Counted from the stretch's first letter, positions 1-8,713 are shown. The stretch: 64,000 nt of DNA from Aurantimicrobium minutum (GCF_029892845.1 NZ_JARXVT010000001.1:248001-312000); one strand, 5' to 3'. Notes: generated by a model from the letters alone, not told the origin. Translations and numbers: made by a program.

Positions 1-1
1 G

Positions 2-82
2 AACAGGCTTGATACCAACCGCTTGGTATCGACGCTGACAGATGCTGCAGCCTCGATTGCGGCCGAACTCGACGGTCACTAG
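2..82 (+). CDS. 3' end of a probable IclR-family regulator (partial)
   Basis: An open frame enters from the left edge and ends at a TAG at 80-82. Its last 26 residues (ending in AAELDGH) line up with the C-terminus of the complete IclR regulator at 970-1761: the pattern D..-LV-(x)n-A-x-L near the end is shared. This suggests the tail of another IclR effector domain, but such a short stretch cannot prove the family. Confidence 0.4.
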   Translation, partial: NRLDTNRLVSTLTDAAASIAAELDGH

Positions 83-102
83 TACCTCCGGAGTTCCATG
101 TG

Positions 103-148
103 GATAGTGCTCTATCTATGATTGTGTATAACTGATAGCATTTGCTAT
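103..148 (+). promoter_or_regulatory. Two inverted repeats and a -10-like box upstream of mntA
   Basis: GATAG-N4-CTATC at 103-116 and ATAGCA-TT-TGCTAT at 135-148 are perfect inverted repeats with a related GATAG half-site. The second ends directly at the ATG at 149 and contains TAGCAT (136-141), a -10-like box seven bases before the start codon. This layout suits an autorepressed, possibly leaderless toxin-antitoxin promoter; binding is inferred. Confidence 0.45.
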
Positions 149-634
149 ATGTCTACCGTTTCAACTGTCGAACAGCTGCAGGCTGAAGCCCGCGCTGCTG
201 ACCTGCTCTATGCCAGGTCGAGGAAGATCTTGGTGGATGCGGTTCGGGCGGGAATCAAGGCGGGCCTGAGTCAGCGAGACATTGCTACTGCTGTGGGCAG
301 AAGTCAACCGGAGGTTTCGAGACTGGTTCGTTTCCATGGGCAAACGCCTTTGGGAAAGAAACTTCGCCAGCACCGCAGTGAGGTCATCAAGATTGCGAAG
401 TCTCATGGGGCTCGGGACCTCAAAGTCTTCGGAAGTGTTGTGACTGGCAAGGAGCATGAAGGCTCAGATATTGACCTGTTAGTAACTTTCGATAAGGGTG
501 TCACCCTTATGGGTATCGTTCGCCTGGAATTCGCACTCGGCGAATTGTTAGGAGTCGAAGTAGATGTTGTTGGAGAGAAAAGCCTCAGACCTTTTCTTCG
601 TGATCGTGTGCTGGGGGAAGCGGTCCCTCTGTGA
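149..634 (+). CDS. mntA: MntA-type antitoxin nucleotidyltransferase with N-terminal HTH
   Basis: A 161-residue protein with a helix-turn-helix at about residues 40-61 (LSQRDIATAVGRSQPEVSRL) and a minimal nucleotidyltransferase domain from about 90. The catalytic signature GS-x10-DXD is exact (G95 S96, D107 I108 D109), with a further acidic position at D139. In the known MntA-HepT modules, MntA adenylylates the HEPN toxin on a tyrosine and neutralises it. The ATG at 149 is preferred over a TTG at 122 because it starts the conserved part and has a -10-like box upstream. The stop overlaps the hepT start (GTGA). The added HTH fused to an MNT domain suggests that the antitoxin binds its own promoter; that role is inferred. 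Confidence 0.8.
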   Translation: MSTVSTVEQLQAEARAADLLYARSRKILVDAVRAGIKAGLSQRDIATAVGRSQPEVSRLVRFHGQTPLGKKLRQHRSEVIKIAKSHGARDLKVFGSVVTGKEHEGSDIDLLVTFDKGVTLMGIVRLEFALGELLGVEVDVVGEKSLRPFLRDRVLGEAVPL

Positions 635-963
635 GTAGGACCGATGAGGAACTAGTCCTGGACGCATTGAATCATTTAGATATGTTGAAGTACCACCTGG
701 CACAGGGGCCTTTTGAAGATCCGACCATATCTGATGCTGTGAATATGAGACTTGCTGCTGCGTTAGAGACAATTTCTCACACAAGCACTGTGCTTCGAGA
801 AACATATTTCAGTGATGATTGGCGCCATATGAAATCAATGAGAAACAGAATTTCTCATGGGTATTCACTGCTCGATTTAGAACTCGTCCAAGGCACGATT
901 GAATTAGATGTGCCGCACTTCGAGCTCCAACTCCGTAAGGCACTGGCCGAAATTTCAACCTAG
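631..963 (+). CDS. hepT: HepT-type HEPN toxin ribonuclease
   Basis: A 110-residue all-helical HEPN protein carrying the signature RX4HXY as RNRISHGY at residues 71-78 (R71, H76, Y78). Arg and His are the RNase residues of the family, and the tyrosine is the one modified by MntA in characterised pairs. It starts at GTG 631, overlapping mntA by four bases, which implies coupled translation. The pair sits between an IclR tail and a complete IclR gene and is relatively AT-rich, which fits an acquired defence or addiction module. Confidence 0.8.
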   Translation: MSRTDEELVLDALNHLDMLKYHLAQGPFEDPTISDAVNMRLAAALETISHTSTVLRETYFSDDWRHMKSMRNRISHGYSLLDLELVQGTIELDVPHFELQLRKALAEIST

Positions 964-969
964 GCTGGA

Positions 970-1761
970 ATGGTGACCGAGAAGAGCGTTCCGACCCGCA
1001 CCGTGACTGGTCGCGCGCTCGCTGTGTTGGACACATTCGATGTGAAGCATCGCAGACAGTCACTTGCCTCCATCTCGCGTCGTGCTGATCTCCCTCTGAC
1101 CACCGTTCACCGTTTGGTGCACGAGTTGGAGAAGCAGAACGCTCTAGTTCGCGGCTCTGATGGGGACTATGAAATCGGCAGCAAGATTTGGCGCCTGGGC
1201 CTGTTGGCATCAGTTCACTCTGACCTCCGTGAAGTCGCGCTGCCCTATATGGAAGACGTCTACCAACTCCACAACGATGCCGTCCAGATTGCCGTGCTGG
1301 ATGGGTTGCGCTGTTTGATTGTGGAGCGCATTGCGGGCTCTAGAACCCTAGAAGTCATGAGTAAGCCGGGTTCTAGGCTTGCTCTTCACGCCACAGGAGT
1401 GGGAAAAGTGTTGCTGGCGCATGGTGACGCGGAACTGCAGAAAGCAGTTCTGAATTCTCTTGATCGTTTCACCGACCAGACCATTACAGACCCAGGGGTT
1501 CTCGAAACTCAGTTGAAGACCATCAAGGTTCAGGGCTTTGCCAAGACCCAGGAAGAGCTCGCGGAAGGTGCGGTTTCCATTGCTGTGCCCTTGCGAGGCA
1601 AGGGCGGCAATGTCATCGCCGCACTGGGTATTGTGGCGCCCAGCGATGGTCGTGACCTGGGCAAGTTGGTGCCCGTCATGCAGGTCACGGGAGCGGCATT
1701 GTCCAAGAAGCTGGTTGAAGCCGGCCTGGGTGACGCTGCTCGCCTACAGGCGAGCACCTAA
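970..1761 (+). CDS. IclR-family transcriptional regulator, likely of the lig operon
   Basis: A 263-residue protein with the two IclR parts: a winged HTH at about residues 15-70 (ALAVLDTFDVKHRRQSLASI, then TTVHRLVHELEK) and the effector-binding domain with the LHATGVGKVLLA and GFAKTQEELAEGAVSIAVPL motifs. It lies 105 bases upstream of, and on the same strand as, the protocatechuate 4,5-cleavage operon. IclR proteins (PcaR, PobR, PcaU) commonly control protocatechuate genes, so it probably responds to an aromatic acid or pathway intermediate. The start is uncertain: ATG 970 and GTG 973 are both possible and neither has a clear ribosome binding site. Confidence 0.85.
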   Translation: MVTEKSVPTRTVTGRALAVLDTFDVKHRRQSLASISRRADLPLTTVHRLVHELEKQNALVRGSDGDYEIGSKIWRLGLLASVHSDLREVALPYMEDVYQLHNDAVQIAVLDGLRCLIVERIAGSRTLEVMSKPGSRLALHATGVGKVLLAHGDAELQKAVLNSLDRFTDQTITDPGVLETQLKTIKVQGFAKTQEELAEGAVSIAVPLRGKGGNVIAALGIVAPSDGRDLGKLVPVMQVTGAALSKKLVEAGLGDAARLQAST

Positions 1762-1765
1762 GCAC

Positions 1766-1791
1766 CCGGATATTGCCCTTCCACTATCCGG
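1766..1791 (+). promoter_or_regulatory. Inverted repeat between iclR and ligK
   Basis: CCGGATA (1766-1772) and TATCCGG (1785-1791) form perfect seven-base arms separated by 12 bases. It sits just after the iclR stop and about 75 bases before ligK. It could be a weak iclR terminator (no adjacent T-run) or the operator of the IclR protein. The gap 1762-1866 holds no gene. Confidence 0.4.
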
Positions 1792-1866
1792 AAGGCTCCT
1801 TGGTTTTCTCCTCTGAAATGCAGTTGTCTAGGAACAGGCATATTTGCGCAATTTCGAAGGAGAATC

Positions 1867-2550
1867 ATGGCACGCGTCGTTCGAGGAACACCACGAACCC
1901 CACTTGAGATTGTGGACGGCCTTGCCGCTCTCGGATCTGCCACCGTGCACGAGGCTCAGGGCCGTATCGGTCTACTGAACCGTCGTCTTCGCCCTATCTT
2001 CCCCGCCATGATTGCGGGTAACGCTCTCACCTGTGAAGTTGCTCCTGGCGACAACTGGATGATCCACGTTGCTGTTGAACAAGCACAGCCTGGTGACATC
2101 CTCATCGTCACCCCCACCAGCCCCTGCGACGACGGTTACCTCGGTGACCTGCTCGCAGAAAGCTTGATGGCTCACGGTGTTCGTGGTCTAGTTATCGACG
2201 CTGGTGTTCGCGACGTCGCGACGTTGACCGAGATGGGATTCCCCGTCTGGTCAAAGACCATTAGCTCGCAGGGCACCGTCAAGGAAACCATTGCAAACGT
2301 GCAGACACCGATTCTGATGGCAGACCAGCTGGTTCGCCCCGGCGACGTGATTGTTGCTGACATTGATGGTGTGTGCTTGGTCAAGCGCGAAGACGCCGAA
2401 AAGGTTCTCAAGGCTGCTCAGGAGCGCGAAGCCATGGAAGCGGGCAAGCGCACACGCCTGGCAACTGGAGAACTCGGTCTCGACATTTACAACATGCGTG
2501 ACAAGCTTTCTGTAAAGGGTCTCGTCTACGAGGACTACGCGGGTGAATAA
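1867..2550 (+). CDS. ligK: 4-carboxy-4-hydroxy-2-oxoadipate aldolase / oxaloacetate decarboxylase
   Basis: A 227-residue RraA-like class II aldolase. The family motif G-x(n)-RD is visible as [15 protein letters not shown] followed by VIDAGVRD at about residues 96-119. It catalyses the last step of the protocatechuate 4,5-cleavage (and gallate) pathway, splitting 4-carboxy-4-hydroxy-2-oxoadipate into pyruvate and oxaloacetate, using a divalent metal. A good ribosome binding site (GAAGGAG) precedes the ATG. First gene of the lig operon; its end overlaps ligU by eight bases. The assignment over other RraA-like proteins rests on the lig neighbours. Confidence 0.9.
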   Translation: MARVVRGTPRTPLEIVDGLAALGSATVHEAQGRIGLLNRRLRPIFPAMIAGNALTCEVAPGDNWMIHVAVEQAQPGDILIVTPTSPCDDGYLGDLLAESLMAHGVRGLVIDAGVRDVATLTEMGFPVWSKTISSQGTVKETIANVQTPILMADQLVRPGDVIVADIDGVCLVKREDAEKVLKAAQEREAMEAGKRTRLATGELGLDIYNMRDKLSVKGLVYEDYAGE

Positions 2551-3646
2551 CTCTCAAGTAGCAGTTCCTTGCTCCGTTATGCGCGGAGGAACTTCGAAGG
2601 GGCTGTATTTTCTGGCAAGCGACTTGCCAGCAGATCGTGCTGCCCGGGACACTTTCTTGCTCGCAGCGATGGGTTCCCCTGATGTGCGCGAGATCGACGG
2701 CATGGGTGGCGGCCACCCGCTGACCTCCAAGGTTGCCGTGGTGAGCAAGTCAGAATGCGACGGCATCGACGTGGACTATCTATTCCTCCAGGTCTGGCCA
2801 GATCGTGCTGAAGTCAGCGACCAGCAGAACTGCGGCAACATCTTGGCCGGTGTGGGTCCCTTTGCCATTGAAAAGGGGCTTGTTCCCGCGGCAGACGGCG
2901 TGACCCCGGTCGCCATTTACATGGAGAACACCGACTCCAAGGCAACGGCGTTCGTGGAGACTCCTGGCGGAGTCGTCAACTACGCCGGTACTGCCCGCAT
3001 TGACGGTGTTCCCGGAACCCACGCACCCATCAACATCAACTTCGAAGACGTTGCGGGATCCAGCTGTGGCGCACTGCTTCCCACCGGCAATGTCGTGGAC
3101 GAAGTTCTGGGTGTGCAAGTGACCTGCATCGATAACGGCATGCCTGTTGTCTGCCTGAATGCCTCTGACTTGGGCATCACCGGTTACGAGACTCCTGCCG
3201 AGCTCGAAGCGAATGCGGAGCTCAAGGCTCGCGTGGAAGAGATTCGTTTGGCTGTAGGGCCACTGATGAACCTCGGGGATGTCACCAACAAGACCGTGCC
3301 CAAGATGAGCCTGCTGGCTCCAGCTCGAGACGGTGGCCTTCTCTCTACTCGCACCTTCATTCCTCACCGCGTGCACGAAAGCATCGGTGTTCTGGGTGCT
3401 GTCTCCGTTGCCACCGCTTGCATGCTGGAGGGCAGCGTTGCTGCCCAAATTGCTGGTCTGGATGCTGTGGGGTCCAGCCTCGAGGTTGAAGTGGAACACC
3501 CCACCGGGTTCTTCACTGTCCAGATGGAAGTCGATAACTCCTCTGGATCACCTGTAGTCACGAAGTCTGCGCTGTTGCGCACCGCCCGCATGCTTATGTC
3601 GGGTTCTATTTATGTCCTCGAATCTGCTTGGGAGAACAACGCATGA
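2543..3646 (+). CDS. ligU: 4-oxalomesaconate tautomerase (PrpF family)
   Basis: A 367-residue PrpF-fold protein starting [11 protein letters not shown] at about residue 13, with [18 protein letters not shown] typical of the family. In this context it converts the keto/enol or double-bond isomer of 4-oxalomesaconate so that LigJ can hydrate it; homologues are called LigU or GalD. Two chemistries are known in this family (GalD tautomerase, LigU delta-isomerase) and the sequence alone does not separate them. It starts at GTG 2543 inside ligK and ends with an ATGA overlap with ligJ. Confidence 0.85.
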   Translation: MNNSQVAVPCSVMRGGTSKGLYFLASDLPADRAARDTFLLAAMGSPDVREIDGMGGGHPLTSKVAVVSKSECDGIDVDYLFLQVWPDRAEVSDQQNCGNILAGVGPFAIEKGLVPAADGVTPVAIYMENTDSKATAFVETPGGVVNYAGTARIDGVPGTHAPININFEDVAGSSCGALLPTGNVVDEVLGVQVTCIDNGMPVVCLNASDLGITGYETPAELEANAELKARVEEIRLAVGPLMNLGDVTNKTVPKMSLLAPARDGGLLSTRTFIPHRVHESIGVLGAVSVATACMLEGSVAAQIAGLDAVGSSLEVEVEHPTGFFTVQMEVDNSSGSPVVTKSALLRTARMLMSGSIYVLESAWENNA

Positions 3647-4662
3647 TCATCGATATTCACGGCCACTACACAACGGCTCCCGAGCTTCACAACCAGTGGC
3701 GCATTGACCAGCTTGCAGCCTATGCAGCAGGTCAGCCCAGCCCTGAATACCCCGAAATCTCGGATGAGATCATTCGCGAGACCATTGAGCAGAACCAGCT
3801 CAAGCTCATCAAGGAGCGCGGCTCGGACCTCACTATCTTTTCCCCTCGTGCTTCTGCGATGGGTCACCACGAAGGAGACCAGCGCATCAGCCTCGAATGG
3901 ACTGTGGCATGTAACAACTTGATCAAACGCGTCGTTGACCTGTTCCCCGAAGACTTCATTGGAGTTGCTCAGCTGCCCCAATCTCCCGGTGCTGACCTAA
4001 CGGAAACCATCAAGGAAATGGAGCGTTGCGTCAATGAGCTCGGTTTCATTGGTGTGAACCTGAACCCTGATCCTTCTGGTGGCCAGTGGCAGACAGTTCC
4101 TTTGACTGACAAGTTCTGGTACCCGCTCTACGAGAAGATGGTCGAACTCGACGTTCCCGCCATGATTCACGTGTCTGCATCTTGCAACCACAACTTCCAC
4201 GCCACCGGTGCTCACTACATGAACGCAGACACCACAGCGTTCATGCAGCTGCTTCAGGGCAACCTTTTCGGCGACTTCCCCACACTGCGATTTATCATTC
4301 CTCACGGTGGTGGAGCTGTTCCTTACCACTGGGGTCGTTACCGCGGACTGGCAGACATGCTCAAGCAGCCCAGCGTGGACACTCACCTCATGAACAACGT
4401 GTTCTTCGACACCTGCGTCTATCACCAGCCCGGTATTGACCTGTTGGTTGATGTCATTGACAACAAGAACGTACTTTTTGGTTCAGAAATGATCGGTGCT
4501 GTCCGCGGCATCGACCCTCAGACTGGCCAGTACTTCGATGACACCAAGCGTTACATCGACGCCGCGAAGATCTCGGAAGAAGAACGCACCAACATCTTCT
4601 CCAAGAACGCGCGCACCGTCTTTCCTCGCCTGGACGCCAAGCTGACGGAGCGTGGACTGTGA
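3643..4662 (+). CDS. ligJ: 4-oxalomesaconate hydratase (amidohydrolase family)
   Basis: A 339-residue amidohydrolase-2 type protein beginning [14 protein letters not shown], with the metal-binding HxH at H6/H8. Further conserved pieces are MIHVSASCNHNFHATGAHY and IIPHGGGAVPYHWGRYRG. LigJ hydrates 4-oxalomesaconate to 4-carboxy-4-hydroxy-2-oxoadipate. The ATG at 3643 overlaps the ligU stop (ATGA) and places the HxH right at the N-terminus as in known LigJ proteins; a TTG 15 bases upstream is rejected. Confidence 0.9.
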   Translation: MIIDIHGHYTTAPELHNQWRIDQLAAYAAGQPSPEYPEISDEIIRETIEQNQLKLIKERGSDLTIFSPRASAMGHHEGDQRISLEWTVACNNLIKRVVDLFPEDFIGVAQLPQSPGADLTETIKEMERCVNELGFIGVNLNPDPSGGQWQTVPLTDKFWYPLYEKMVELDVPAMIHVSASCNHNFHATGAHYMNADTTAFMQLLQGNLFGDFPTLRFIIPHGGGAVPYHWGRYRGLADMLKQPSVDTHLMNNVFFDTCVYHQPGIDLLVDVIDNKNVLFGSEMIGAVRGIDPQTGQYFDDTKRYIDAAKISEEERTNIFSKNARTVFPRLDAKLTERGL

Positions 4663-5546
4663 GCGCATTTGTGAAGGATGCCGACTGGCTCGACTGGCAC
4701 CCCAACCCCAGCAAGCCAAAGTTCCATGTGCCAGCTGGTGCCGTAGATGCGCACTGTCACGTCTTTGGTCCTGGGGACACCTTCCCGTTCGCTCCAGAGC
4801 GCAAATACACTCCCTGCGATGCCAGCTGGGAACAGCTCTTTGCACTTCGTGACTTTCTCGGCTTTGAAAAGAACGTTGTTGTGCAGGCAACCTGCCACGG
4901 TTCGGATAACTCAGCTCTGCTCGATGTTCTCGAGCGAGCCAATGGCAAGGCTCGCGGTGTTGTCACCGTGAAGCCTGACGTCACAGCTGAAGAACTGCAG
5001 CGTATGCATGACTTGGGTGTGCGCGGAGTGCGCTTCAACTACGTCAAGCGCCTGGTTGATCCCAAACCTGATGACTACTACCGCGAGATCATTGAGAAGA
5101 TCCGTCCTCTGGGATGGCACGTGGTGCTCTACTTCGAGCCTGCTGATCTGGGGGAGAAGATGGACTTCTTCAACTCGTTGAATATTCCTCTCGTGATTGA
5201 CCACATGGGGCGTCCCGATGTGACTAAGCCCGTGGACAACGAAGAATTCGAGATGTTCCTGAACTTCATGCGTGGAAACACCGACGTCTGGTGCAAGGTC
5301 AGCTGCCCTGACCGTTTGACCAAGAGCGGTTCTCCTGAATACCTGGACGTGGTGCCCTTCGCCAAAAAGATCGTCGAAGAATTCCCTGACCGTGTTCTCT
5401 GGGGTACAGACTGGCCACACCCCAACATGAAGACGGAGATGCCGGACGACGGCATTCTGGTTGACTACGTTCCTTCCATTGCAGTCACCCCTGAACTGCA
5501 GACCAAATTACTTGTTACCAACCCCAACAACCTCTACTGGAGCTAA
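4659..5546 (+). CDS. ligI: 2-pyrone-4,6-dicarboxylate hydrolase
   Basis: A 295-residue amidohydrolase of the LigI type. VDAHCHVFGPG at residues 29-39 gives the HxH pair (H32, H34) and WGTDWPHPN near residue 250 carries the conserved Asp. LigI opens 2-pyrone-4,6-dicarboxylate to 4-oxalomesaconate. It starts at GTG 4659 with a four-base overlap with ligJ, so translation is probably coupled. Identity is well supported by sequence and by neighbours on both sides. Confidence 0.92.
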   Translation: MSAFVKDADWLDWHPNPSKPKFHVPAGAVDAHCHVFGPGDTFPFAPERKYTPCDASWEQLFALRDFLGFEKNVVVQATCHGSDNSALLDVLERANGKARGVVTVKPDVTAEELQRMHDLGVRGVRFNYVKRLVDPKPDDYYREIIEKIRPLGWHVVLYFEPADLGEKMDFFNSLNIPLVIDHMGRPDVTKPVDNEEFEMFLNFMRGNTDVWCKVSCPDRLTKSGSPEYLDVVPFAKKIVEEFPDRVLWGTDWPHPNMKTEMPDDGILVDYVPSIAVTPELQTKLLVTNPNNLYWS

Positions 5547-5548
5547 TC

Positions 5549-5947
5549 ATGAAGCCCGACTTTGAGCAGTTCAAGGACATTCCTGGCACGACCATCTTCA
5601 CGATTGAGTCAGCCCGTGAAGGTTTTCACCTCAACCAGTTCTGCATGAGCCTGCGTGATGCCAAGAACCGTGAGCGTTTCCTCGCTGACGGTCCTGCTTA
5701 TCTCGCTGAATGGGACATGACTGACGAGCAGAAGCAGGCTGTTATTGACCGCGATTTTCAGCGCATGCTGGACCTCGGAGGCAACGTCTACTTCCTCTCT
5801 AAGATTTTTGCTGCAGAAGGCCTCTCCTATGTTCAGGCCGTCAGCACCATGACAGATATGAACACTGAGGAATATCAGCAAATGATGATTAACGGCGGCC
5901 GCAACATCGAAGGCTGGCGCTCAAAGAAGGAACGAGGCGAAGCATAA
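5549..5947 (+). CDS. ligA: Protocatechuate 4,5-dioxygenase, alpha subunit
   Basis: A 132-residue all-helical protein of the LigA family (IPGTTIFTIESAREGFHLNQ, then FLADGPAYLAEWDMTDEQKQ). It is the small subunit that caps the active site of LigB in the (alpha-beta)2 extradiol dioxygenase. It begins two bases after the ligI stop and ends with a one-base overlap with ligB (TAATG). Confidence 0.93.
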   Translation: MKPDFEQFKDIPGTTIFTIESAREGFHLNQFCMSLRDAKNRERFLADGPAYLAEWDMTDEQKQAVIDRDFQRMLDLGGNVYFLSKIFAAEGLSYVQAVSTMTDMNTEEYQQMMINGGRNIEGWRSKKERGEA

Positions 5948-6792
5948 TGGCGAAGATTGTTGCGGGTATTGCAACCAGTCACGTTCCTGCAGTGGGTCAC
6001 GCTTTGGACTCCGGCAAGACGCAGGACGCCTACTGGAAGCCCATGTTCGATGGCTACGAATTCTCCAAGCAGTGGGCAAAAGACAACCCCGCAGATGTCG
6101 CCATCATCGTTTACAACGACCACGCGTCCTACTTCGGCATGGAAATCATGCCCACCTTCGCACTCGGCATCGCAGACAGCTTCGCCATCTGCGACGAGGG
6201 CTATGGCCCACGTCCAGTGCCTGTTGTTGAAGGTGCACCTGAGCTAGCCACCCACCTGGGTGCCTCACTCATCATGGATGACTTCGATATGACCATCCTC
6301 AACGTGCTTGAGGTTGACCATGGTCTGACCGTGCCCATGTCTTTGATGTATGGCACGCCTGACAAGTGGCCCACCAAGGTCATTCCGTTGCCTGTCAACG
6401 TCGTAATGAACCCGCAGCCCTCTGGTGAGCGCTGCTTGGCGCTCGGTAAGGCCATCAAGCGTGCTGTTGAACAGTTTGAGGGTGACCTCAAGGTCGAGAT
6501 CTGGGGAACTGGTGGCATGAGCCACCAGATCCAGGGTGCTCGTGCAGGTCTGATTAACCTGCCCTGGGACATCCAGTTCATGGATGACCTGATCAACCAG
6601 CCTGAAGTACTCCAATACAAGCCACACCTCGAATACATGATCGAAGCTGGCTCAGAAGGTGTGGAGCTCATTATGTGGCTCATCATGCGCGGTGCTCTCG
6701 GTGACCAGGTCAACGAGGTCTACCGTTTCAACCACGTCCCTGCTTCCAACACTTCTGTTGGCCACCTGATTCTCACCCCCAAGGAAGACTAA
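5947..6792 (+). CDS. ligB: Protocatechuate 4,5-dioxygenase, beta (catalytic) subunit
   Basis: A 281-residue class III extradiol ring-cleavage dioxygenase. The iron ligands known from Sphingobium LigB (His12, His61, Glu242) can be matched to H12 (ATSHVPA), H59 (YNDHASYF) and E240 (EGVELI). The catalytic His195 matches H193 (GGMSHQ). It opens protocatechuate to 4-carboxy-2-hydroxymuconate-6-semialdehyde with Fe(II) and O2. Confidence 0.95.
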   Translation: MAKIVAGIATSHVPAVGHALDSGKTQDAYWKPMFDGYEFSKQWAKDNPADVAIIVYNDHASYFGMEIMPTFALGIADSFAICDEGYGPRPVPVVEGAPELATHLGASLIMDDFDMTILNVLEVDHGLTVPMSLMYGTPDKWPTKVIPLPVNVVMNPQPSGERCLALGKAIKRAVEQFEGDLKVEIWGTGGMSHQIQGARAGLINLPWDIQFMDDLINQPEVLQYKPHLEYMIEAGSEGVELIMWLIMRGALGDQVNEVYRFNHVPASNTSVGHLILTPKED

Positions 6793-6794
6793 AC

Positions 6795-7745
6795 ATGACT
6801 GTCAATATCGCTGTTGTTGGCCTGGGTGCCTTCGGTCAGAAGCACTTAGATGCATTGGCCAACATTCCTGATGCCAACATCAAATACGTTGCTCACAGCC
6901 GCCAAAACGTGGCCGATGAAATCGCTGAGAAGTATGGCGCAGACAAGGGCTTCGACAGCTACACCGAGCTTTTGGCCCAGCCAGACCTTGATGGTGTGAT
7001 TCTGGCCACCCCCACACAGATGCACCATGACCAGACCATCGAGGCTCTGCGTGCGGGCAAGCACGTGATGGTGGAAATCCCCATGGCAGATAACTTGCGT
7101 GGCGTTCAGGACATCGTGGACGTGCAGAAGGAAACCGGTTTGATTGCCATGGCTGGTCACACCCGCCGTTTCAACCCTTCTCACCAGTACGTTCACAACA
7201 AGATCACTGCCGGTGAATTCAACATCCAGCAGATGGACGTGCAGACCTACTTCTTCCGCCGCACCAACATGAACGCTCTCGGTCAGCCCCGCTCGTGGAC
7301 TGACCACCTGCTCTGGCACCACGCAGCTCACACAGTGGACCTGTTCCAGTACCAGACCGGTGAAAAGATCGTGAAGGCTAATGCCATCCAGGGACCCAAG
7401 CACCCTGAGCTCGGCATTGCGATGGACATGTCCATCCAGCTGGCCACTGAAACGGGAAAGATCTGCACCCTCTCGCTCTCGTTCAACAACGACGGTCCTT
7501 TGGGAACCTTCTTCCGCTACATCGGTGACACCGACACCTACATCGCGCGCTATGACGACCTCGTCACCGGCAAGGAAGAAGTCATCGACGTCTCCAACGT
7601 GGACGTCTCCATGAACGGTATTGAGCTCCAGGACCGTGAGTTCGTAGCCGCCATCAAGGAAGGCCGTGAGCCCAACGCCAGCGTTGCTCAGGTCCTTCCC
7701 TGCTACATCGTGCTCGACGCGCTCCAGCAGCAGCTCGACTACTAG
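6795..7745 (+). CDS. ligC: 4-carboxy-2-hydroxymuconate-6-semialdehyde dehydrogenase
   Basis: A 316-residue Gfo/Idh/MocA-fold NAD(P) oxidoreductase with the Rossmann motif GLGAFGQKH at residues 9-17. Where most Gfo/Idh proteins have EKP it has VEIPM (about residue 93), a variant I associate with LigC. It oxidises the cyclic hemiacetal form of the ring-cleavage product to 2-pyrone-4,6-dicarboxylate. Last gene of the operon, two bases after ligB, followed by a strong terminator. Confidence 0.9.
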   Translation: MTVNIAVVGLGAFGQKHLDALANIPDANIKYVAHSRQNVADEIAEKYGADKGFDSYTELLAQPDLDGVILATPTQMHHDQTIEALRAGKHVMVEIPMADNLRGVQDIVDVQKETGLIAMAGHTRRFNPSHQYVHNKITAGEFNIQQMDVQTYFFRRTNMNALGQPRSWTDHLLWHHAAHTVDLFQYQTGEKIVKANAIQGPKHPELGIAMDMSIQLATETGKICTLSLSFNNDGPLGTFFRYIGDTDTYIARYDDLVTGKEEVIDVSNVDVSMNGIELQDREFVAAIKEGREPNASVAQVLPCYIVLDALQQQLDY

Positions 7746-7772
7746 GAACTACCTCTCGCTTCCAGGCACGAC

Positions 7773-7804
7773 AAAGAATCCCCGCACTTGTGCGGGGATT
7801 CTTT
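7773..7804. terminator. Strong hairpin terminator between ligC and the abi gene
   Basis: A perfect 14-base stem (AAAGAATCCCCGCA / TGCGGGGATTCTTT) with a four-base loop. The 3' side ends in a T-rich stretch and the 5' side begins with As, so it can act on both strands. It lies between the convergent ligC and abi genes. Confidence 0.9.
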
Positions 7805-7807
7805 CTA

Positions 7808-8713
7808 TTAGACCCAGAGAGGTAATTCTTTCCAGTCGACTGGCGCGCCTGTATCTTCGATTGTTCTACCGCTTTGACTCGGAAAGCTTTCTAAAACGGT
7901 CGGTAATAATCGAAGATTAGCTCCCTGGGTTTGAAGCGCTAGATGTTGAAGAATTGTCAACATCGCAAAAGTGCTGTCTTTCGTATCTGCAATCGAAGCG
8001 AACGTGGCTTGTGACCCATCCCTCGGTAACTTAGGGGTTAGCGAGTAGTAACGGTTGTAAAAACGACCATGATGGGCGCATGTGTTTCGTACGACGTTAA
8101 GCGCCCGAAGCCAAGTTTTCAATTGAGGTCCAGTAATTCCGAATGTTTCGGCAACTTTAGCCCTAACAGATGCCGGACTGAAGCTGTAGAGATATGAAAG
8201 CCCACCCCAATCCAGGACATCAACAGCTACCCAAATTGGAACTTTGGAATCTCGATTTTCACGGTGGTGAACAATAAAGCTTTCTCGCGAATCTCTAATT
8301 TGACGATTGAGCTTCTCAATCCAACGATTGTATTCAGATACTGAATCGATGTTGAGAAGACTGGGCTTCTTGTAAACGAGAGGGTCTATTTCACCAAGCC
8401 AATGGCCAAGTAATGCTCGAATATAAGTTTCGACATTCTGAAGTAATGCGAATGTTGCGCTTCTCAGTCTGTTATCGAATTCCCATAATGCTTTGACCTG
8501 GTCGAGGTTAGTGCCATTTTGGAAGTTATTGGTCTCATTGCCTTCGCCATTCTTAGCAAGGAAAACGCGAGAGTACCCGCTAAGTGAGTAATAGCCGACT
8601 CTCGCCAGAAAGCCCTCGGCAGACTCAGCATCGCCAATTTGCATTCCACGTTCAATGAGAATTTGGGCTAACTCTGAGTACGACTTAAAAGGTTTAGTTT
8701 CTGACACATTCAT
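7808..8713 (-). CDS. Abi_2 (AbiD/AbiF-like) abortive-infection protein
   Basis: A 301-residue protein of the Abi_2 family. The N-terminal part (KPFKSYSELAQILIERGM, then RVGYYSLSGY) and the later VRNTCAHHGRFYN are typical. R209-x4-H214 within RNTCAH matches the HEPN RNase pattern, so RNA cleavage is a plausible mode of action (family inference). The gene is visibly AT-richer than its neighbours, suggesting transfer. It has no good ribosome binding site upstream. A structured RNA candidate lies immediately upstream, as is known for abiF genes. Confidence 0.8.
   Translation of the reverse strand: MNVSETKPFKSYSELAQILIERGMQIGDAESAEGFLARVGYYSLSGYSRVFLAKNGEGNETNNFQNGTNLDQVKALWEFDNRLRSATFALLQNVETYIRALLGHWLGEIDPLVYKKPSLLNIDSVSEYNRWIEKLNRQIRDSRESFIVHHRENRDSKVPIWVAVDVLDWGGLSYLYSFSPASVRAKVAETFGITGPQLKTWLRALNVVRNTCAHHGRFYNRYYSLTPKLPRDGSQATFASIADTKDSTFAMLTILQHLALQTQGANLRLLPTVLESFPSQSGRTIEDTGAPVDWKELPLWV

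Noticed and set aside
6795-7745. ligC as a generic inositol-type dehydrogenase
   Set aside because: It is in the lig operon directly after ligB and has VEIPM in place of the EKP motif, unlike the inositol-region members.
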